Below the pieces are notes generated by a model. It saw nothing but the letters and a program-made list of their open reading frames with translations. It did no database searches and was not told the DNA's origin. Below are positions 60,239 to 64,000 of a DNA stretch of 64,000 nucleotides, piece after piece (the stretch's first letter is position 1; each line of letters begins with the position of its first letter). This DNA is from Cohnella silvisoli (GTDB lineage: Bacteria; Bacillota; Bacilli; Paenibacillales; Paenibacillaceae): assembly GCF_021190915.1 (NCBI RefSeq), contig NZ_JAIOAP010000001.1, forward strand, positions 434,001 through 498,000, given 5' to 3'. The translations under genes were made by a program, and so were the position numbers.

Positions 60239-62059
60239 ATGGAAAGAGAACCGGATAACGAGGACCTGAAACAATCCGGAGCAATACCTGATGCACCGAT
60301 AGGTAAATTTGGATTCTCATGGAAAAATACGGTTTATTTCCGGCTGCTGGCCACCTTGATCATCGTGATTCTTCCTCTCTATGTGATTGGAACCAACCTG
60401 TATCAATGGGGGGCATCAACGATTAAAGATCAGGTTACGGCGGCGAACAGCTCGCAGGCCAGATTTTACCTGGACAGCCTGGAGACGGACATTAGACGTA
60501 TCCAGGCTTTGCAATACGATACGCTGAACGATGAGGATTTAAATGAGCTCGCCAATCTGGCGGGAATTATGACGGATTATGAATACAGCAGGGCCGTAGA
60601 CAGGCTGAAGCAGCGATTAAAGGCCATCAAAAGCAGCAGCAGGTACATTGAAGATGTTACGGCATACATCCATCCGATCGAAAGGTCTGTGTCTGCGGTC
60701 GGCGGGTATCGGGAATTCGACGCGAATCGATTCGAAGGGGGCGGCGGGCCGGGCACGGCCCGGATGACCGAACCATCGGGCATCATGTACCAGAGCGAGG
60801 CCCGCGTCATTCTACTAAATGCCGGGTCCTCGATGTCCAAACAAAACGGAGGCCATTTCCCCCAGTATTCAATTGAAGTCAAATTGGCCGTTCGGAATAT
60901 GCAGGAAGCGATGGGCGATCCTGAGTACTCCGATGGAGGGTTCATGCTGGTAGACAGAAACGGTCAAATCATATTTAACAGCTCCGGAACCTCAGCGTTC
61001 GCGAAAGCGCTTAATACGGGCATTCGCGGCCAATTGGGCAATGGCAACAAGGGTACCGCTTCCTTAAGAGTGGATGGCAAGCTACTGCTTGCAGCCTCCG
61101 AGAATTCGGCTTATTTGGGCATGGACATGGTGCGGTATATTCCTGCCGATGCCGTGTTCAAGCCCATTGACAATTACCGGGTATGGTTCTGGATTTTTTC
61201 CTTCTCTGCCCTGCTGATCGTTCTCCTGTTTTCCTATTCGCTCTATAGTATAATGCACAGGCCGCTTCTGAAGCTGCTTCGAGCCTTTAGGAGGTTGCGC
61301 AGCGGGGACATGCAAATCCGCATTCGGCATAATCATAATGATGATTTCAACTATCTGTATATGTATTTTAATCAAACCGTGGAAAATCTGGACGTGCTGA
61401 TCGAGCAAGTGTACAGGCAGAAAATACTGGTTCAGAAAGCCGAGCTTAAGCATTTGCAGGCGCAGATCAATCCGCATTTTTTATACAACAGCTTCTTTAT
61501 TTTGCATCGAATGATCAAGGGCAGAGATATGGCCAATTCTCTCGTATTTTCCAGGGAGCTCGGCAACTACATGAAATACATTACGAGAAGCGCGGCGGAA
61601 ACGACCGAATTGGCGAACGAGGTTGCCCATGCCCGGTCCTACGCCGAAATTCAGGCGATGAGGTTCTCGAATCGGCTGAGGGTTGAATTTGCCCAACTGC
61701 CCGATACGATCGCGAACAAACAAATCCCTCGCCTGATTCTCCAGCCGATTATTGAAAATGCGGTTGTGCATGGTCTGCCTAACAAAGTAACGGATGCGTA
61801 CATTCGGGTTAGCTTTCCTTCGATGGAGGGGGCTGTAGCGATCGTAGTGGAAGATAACGGAGAAGAATTAACGGATTTGAAAATGTCTTCTTTAAGGAAG
61901 CAATTGGAATTTCACGATGACAATCAAGAGACGACAGGGCTGCTCAACATTCATCGGAGGATCCAGTTGAAGTATGGCATGGAAAGCGGATTAACGGTCA
62001 GCAGAAGCGAATGGGGCGGACTGAAAGTAACGCAGCTTCTCTATGTGGGAGATGAGTGA
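60239..62059 (+). CDS. YesM-type sensor histidine kinase
   Basis: A 606-residue membrane kinase. Helix 1 near residues 31-50 (TVYFRLLATLIIVILPLYVIG), a large extracellular dCache-type domain, helix 2 near 313-335 (WFWIFSFSALLIVLLFSYS), then a HAMP linker, the His_kinase domain (LQAQINPHFLYNSFFILHRMI; His phosphorylation site in NPHF) and the HATPase_c (LQPIIENAVVHG; VVEDNGEEL). It senses a carbohydrate-related signal outside the cell and phosphorylates the regulator encoded directly after it. The last codons abut the next ATG (TGAATG). Confidence 0.95.
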   Translation: MEREPDNEDLKQSGAIPDAPIGKFGFSWKNTVYFRLLATLIIVILPLYVIGTNLYQWGASTIKDQVTAANSSQARFYLDSLETDIRRIQALQYDTLNDEDLNELANLAGIMTDYEYSRAVDRLKQRLKAIKSSSRYIEDVTAYIHPIERSVSAVGGYREFDANRFEGGGGPGTARMTEPSGIMYQSEARVILLNAGSSMSKQNGGHFPQYSIEVKLAVRNMQEAMGDPEYSDGGFMLVDRNGQIIFNSSGTSAFAKALNTGIRGQLGNGNKGTASLRVDGKLLLAASENSAYLGMDMVRYIPADAVFKPIDNYRVWFWIFSFSALLIVLLFSYSLYSIMHRPLLKLLRAFRRLRSGDMQIRIRHNHNDDFNYLYMYFNQTVENLDVLIEQVYRQKILVQKAELKHLQAQINPHFLYNSFFILHRMIKGRDMANSLVFSRELGNYMKYITRSAAETTELANEVAHARSYAEIQAMRFSNRLRVEFAQLPDTIANKQIPRLILQPIIENAVVHGLPNKVTDAYIRVSFPSMEGAVAIVVEDNGEELTDLKMSSLRKQLEFHDDNQETTGLLNIHRRIQLKYGMESGLTVSRSEWGGLKVTQLLYVGDE

Positions 62060-63742
62060 ATGTACCGATTATTGATTGTGGACGATGAGCCGCAGATCGT
62101 GGATTGGCTATACGAGCTTATGTCCGACTATACCGGACTCGATTTGGAGCTGTACAAAGCCTACACGGCGCTTGAAGCTGTCGAAATCGTCGATCGGATG
62201 AAGCCGGACATTGTGCTGACGGACATCCGAATGCCCGGGATGACGGGTATTCAGTTGCAGGAGTATGTTTTGCAGCGGTGGCCGGACTGCAAAATTATTT
62301 TTCTGACCGGATTTAACGAATTCGACTATATTTATAGCGCCATGAAAAGGAATGCCGTCGGCTACGTCCTGAAAACCGAGGATGACGATGAAATTATCCG
62401 AACGATCGAGAAGGCGGCTTTGCAAATCAGCGAAAGCTATAGAATTGACGAGCTTATGGAAAAGGTGCGGGATAAAATGCAAGCCACGCTGCCGCTGATG
62501 CAAAAAGAGTATGTATGGAGTCTGCTGCAGGAGGAGCAGAACGATCCGGCAAGGATCGGGAAGCAGCTGCAGGAGCTGGATATTCCGCTGGATGCGGCTC
62601 AGCCCGTGCTTCTGCTCATTGCCCGAACGGATGGGAAGGACAAGGCTTCCGGACTTTCGGAACGCTCTCGTACCCTGTGCTCCATCGGACTGATCTTGGA
62701 GAAGTACCTGCAGGGCTCGGTGAGGTTCTATTATCTCGTGCAGGACCATCATACGATCATCGGGTTCATCCAGCCTGGGGATATGGGCGGCTCCGACAAA
62801 GCCGGGGATGAGCTATACCTATGGTCGAGAACGTTCCAGTTCGTCAAAAGCACACTTGAAAGCGTTCAGATGGCTTGCAAAGAAAATCTGGGTGCCGCCC
62901 CTTCGTTTCTGCTTGCTTCCAGGCCTGTTGCCCTGGAACGACTCGCCGGGAAGTACGGCGAATGGTCCAAGTGGCTTGGCTATCAGATGATGATGGGTAC
63001 CGAAATTCTGATGACAGATCGTGATCTCTATCCGGATGAGTCGCAAAGCCATGGCTTCGCGCCGCATCCTCTGGCGGTGGAAATGGAAATGGCTCAGCAT
63101 CAGATCAAAGTGCTGTCCGAATGGCTGGAGAAGGGGCAGGGGGAGCTGTTCTTTGAAGCTTATGACCAGTTTCAGTCCCGGTTTCGGCGAATCGCGGACA
63201 TGAACGATGAAACGGGCGTCGAGCTGTATTACAAGACGGCTGTCCTATTTCTTGCTTATCTCAATCGTCGGCATCTGGCAGAACGGGTAGCCCCGCTGAT
63301 CGACCTGCAGAACTTGACCCGGATGGATCGGCACCCGGGCTGGCAGGAAGCCGCAGCTTATTTAAGACGGCTGGCTGAAATCATCTTCGAGCTGCAAAAG
63401 GGGGAAACCGAGCAGAGAGTCGCGGAGGCCGTACTTTACGTGAAAAAATATTTGCTTCAGCATCTGCATGAGGATTTGTCGTTGACGCGTCTGGCCGAGC
63501 TGGTGCACTTTAACCCGTCCTATTTTTCGCGGATGTTCAAGCAGGTGACCGGGCTCAATCTGTCGGAGTACTTATCCGGCGTGCGGCTTGAGAAGGCGAA
63601 GGCACTGCTGGAGTGCAACAAAAAGGTGAATGAAGTGGCCGCGATTGTAGGCTTTGAGTCGGCGGCATCCTTTTCGCGGTTTTTCAAAAAGATGGTGGAT
63701 ATTTCTCCCCAGGATTATCGTGAGAGTTGCTTGAAGAGGTAA
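62060..63742 (+). CDS. YesN-type response regulator with AraC domain
   Basis: A 560-residue regulator. The receiver domain is at 1-120, with the phospho-Asp at about residue 55 (IVLTDIRMPG) and acidic DDE near residue 8. A long middle region (140-440) of unknown fold, found in this family, leads to the C-terminal AraC HTH (LTRLAELVHFNPSYFSRMFKQ, VNEVAAIVGFESAASFSRFFKK, SPQDYRES). It pairs with the YesM-type kinase just upstream. Such pairs switch on sugar uptake genes; a solute-binding protein gene follows. Confidence 0.95.
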   Translation: MYRLLIVDDEPQIVDWLYELMSDYTGLDLELYKAYTALEAVEIVDRMKPDIVLTDIRMPGMTGIQLQEYVLQRWPDCKIIFLTGFNEFDYIYSAMKRNAVGYVLKTEDDDEIIRTIEKAALQISESYRIDELMEKVRDKMQATLPLMQKEYVWSLLQEEQNDPARIGKQLQELDIPLDAAQPVLLLIARTDGKDKASGLSERSRTLCSIGLILEKYLQGSVRFYYLVQDHHTIIGFIQPGDMGGSDKAGDELYLWSRTFQFVKSTLESVQMACKENLGAAPSFLLASRPVALERLAGKYGEWSKWLGYQMMMGTEILMTDRDLYPDESQSHGFAPHPLAVEMEMAQHQIKVLSEWLEKGQGELFFEAYDQFQSRFRRIADMNDETGVELYYKTAVLFLAYLNRRHLAERVAPLIDLQNLTRMDRHPGWQEAAAYLRRLAEIIFELQKGETEQRVAEAVLYVKKYLLQHLHEDLSLTRLAELVHFNPSYFSRMFKQVTGLNLSEYLSGVRLEKAKALLECNKKVNEVAAIVGFESAASFSRFFKKMVDISPQDYRESCLKR

Positions 63743-63757
63743 AAATTGGGATGGGAT

Positions 63758-64000
63758 GTGAAGCCGATGACGAGCAAAAAAGCAAACGCGCTCATCCTGA
63801 TGATCTGTGCAGCTATGGTTGTGCTACTAATCTGGATCGGAGGCAGGGACAACAAGACGGATGCAACGCATGCTGAGGGTATTTCAACTGGTGCTCCAAA
63901 GGGAGAAATGCCGGGAAAATACGATCCGCCAATCACAGCTTCATTCGTACGCTATATTCCGGCGGCGGTAGCGGCAGACAACAATACGCTTATCCATCTG
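63758..64000 (+). CDS. Probable extracellular solute-binding protein, 5' part
   Basis: Only the first 80 codons are in the window. GTG 63758 is taken as the start (ATG 63767 is also in frame). One N-terminal hydrophobic segment (ALILMICAAMVVLLIWIGG) without a lipobox cysteine is followed by a polar stretch and ASFVRYIPAAVAADNNTL, which fits the beginning of family 1-type ABC sugar-binding proteins found directly behind YesMN-type genes. It runs off the end. Confidence 0.6.
   Translation, partial: MKPMTSKKANALILMICAAMVVLLIWIGGRDNKTDATHAEGISTGAPKGEMPGKYDPPITASFVRYIPAAVAADNNTLIHL

Overview
This is a chromosomal window from a spore-forming Gram-positive bacterium, most likely Paenibacillaceae (Paenibacillus or Cohnella type). 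The evidence is the set of families: a caa3-type cytochrome oxidase operon followed by ctaG and a DUF420 gene, a TcaA-like zinc-ribbon protein, an SLH-anchored CAP protein, a yhbH sporulation-gene fragment, YesM/YesN-type two-component regulators and Bacillota-style promoters. There are no rRNA or tRNA genes and no CRISPR array. Host genes are moderately GC-rich; several inserted segments (toxin tips, a protease group) are visibly AT-rich.

Layout. 1-3.9 kb: 3' end of ctaD, then ctaE, ctaF, ctaG and a DUF420 membrane protein. 4.1-4.4 kb: a c-di-GMP-I (GEMM) riboswitch in front of a 61-residue protein. 4.6-8.2 kb: a fixABCX operon (ETF beta, ETF alpha, ETF-quinone oxidoreductase-like flavoprotein, ferredoxin) plus a 50-residue protein. 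8.3-12.2 kb: a coiled-coil protein, a soluble aldose sugar dehydrogenase lipoprotein and two zinc-ribbon membrane proteins. 12.4-27.2 kb: a polymorphic-toxin island. A second GEMM riboswitch with its own terminator precedes a secreted RHS/YD-repeat protein of about 2,720 residues with a nuclease-like tip and an immunity gene. Behind it lie displaced tips, immunity genes and broken RHS cores, including an ADP-ribosyltransferase (HYD1-type) toxin with its immunity protein. A metzincin protease group sits between these pieces.

27.3-33.9 kb: a type I restriction-modification operon (hsdM, a DUF4145-like gene, hsdS, hsdR) on the minus strand, with a TAEL-type repeat in hsdS. 33.9-36.9 kb: an IS1595 scar, two LexA-box-like sites, an autoregulated ribbon-helix-helix protein, small proteins, a membrane protein and a WYL regulator. 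37-40.8 kb: a CRP/FNR regulator with YdcZ-like transporter, a pseudouridine synthase and a CAP/SLH surface protein. 40.9-45.2 kb: a GntR(YtrA)-controlled ABC transporter operon behind a 22-bp perfect palindrome. 45.7-47.9 kb: decayed genes (xre, transposase, cydC, yhbH). 48-52.3 kb: a paired-ATPase ABC exporter with a sensor-less AraC protein. 52.4-53.1 kb: more insertion scars. 53.4-54 kb: mazEF with a perfect palindromic operator. 54.2-64 kb: carbohydrate genes: a GH2 glycosidase, a deleted kinase fragment, a ThuA/sugar-dehydrogenase/PKD/CBM6/fascin-like secreted enzyme, YesM-type kinase, YesN-type regulator and the start of a probable solute-binding protein.

The most unusual locus is the toxin island. 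Cyclic-di-GMP appears to decide whether a giant secreted toxin is transcribed, the protein carries a long Asn/Gly/Lys/Asp linker inside its repeat shell, and the 6 kb behind it records repeated tip replacement.
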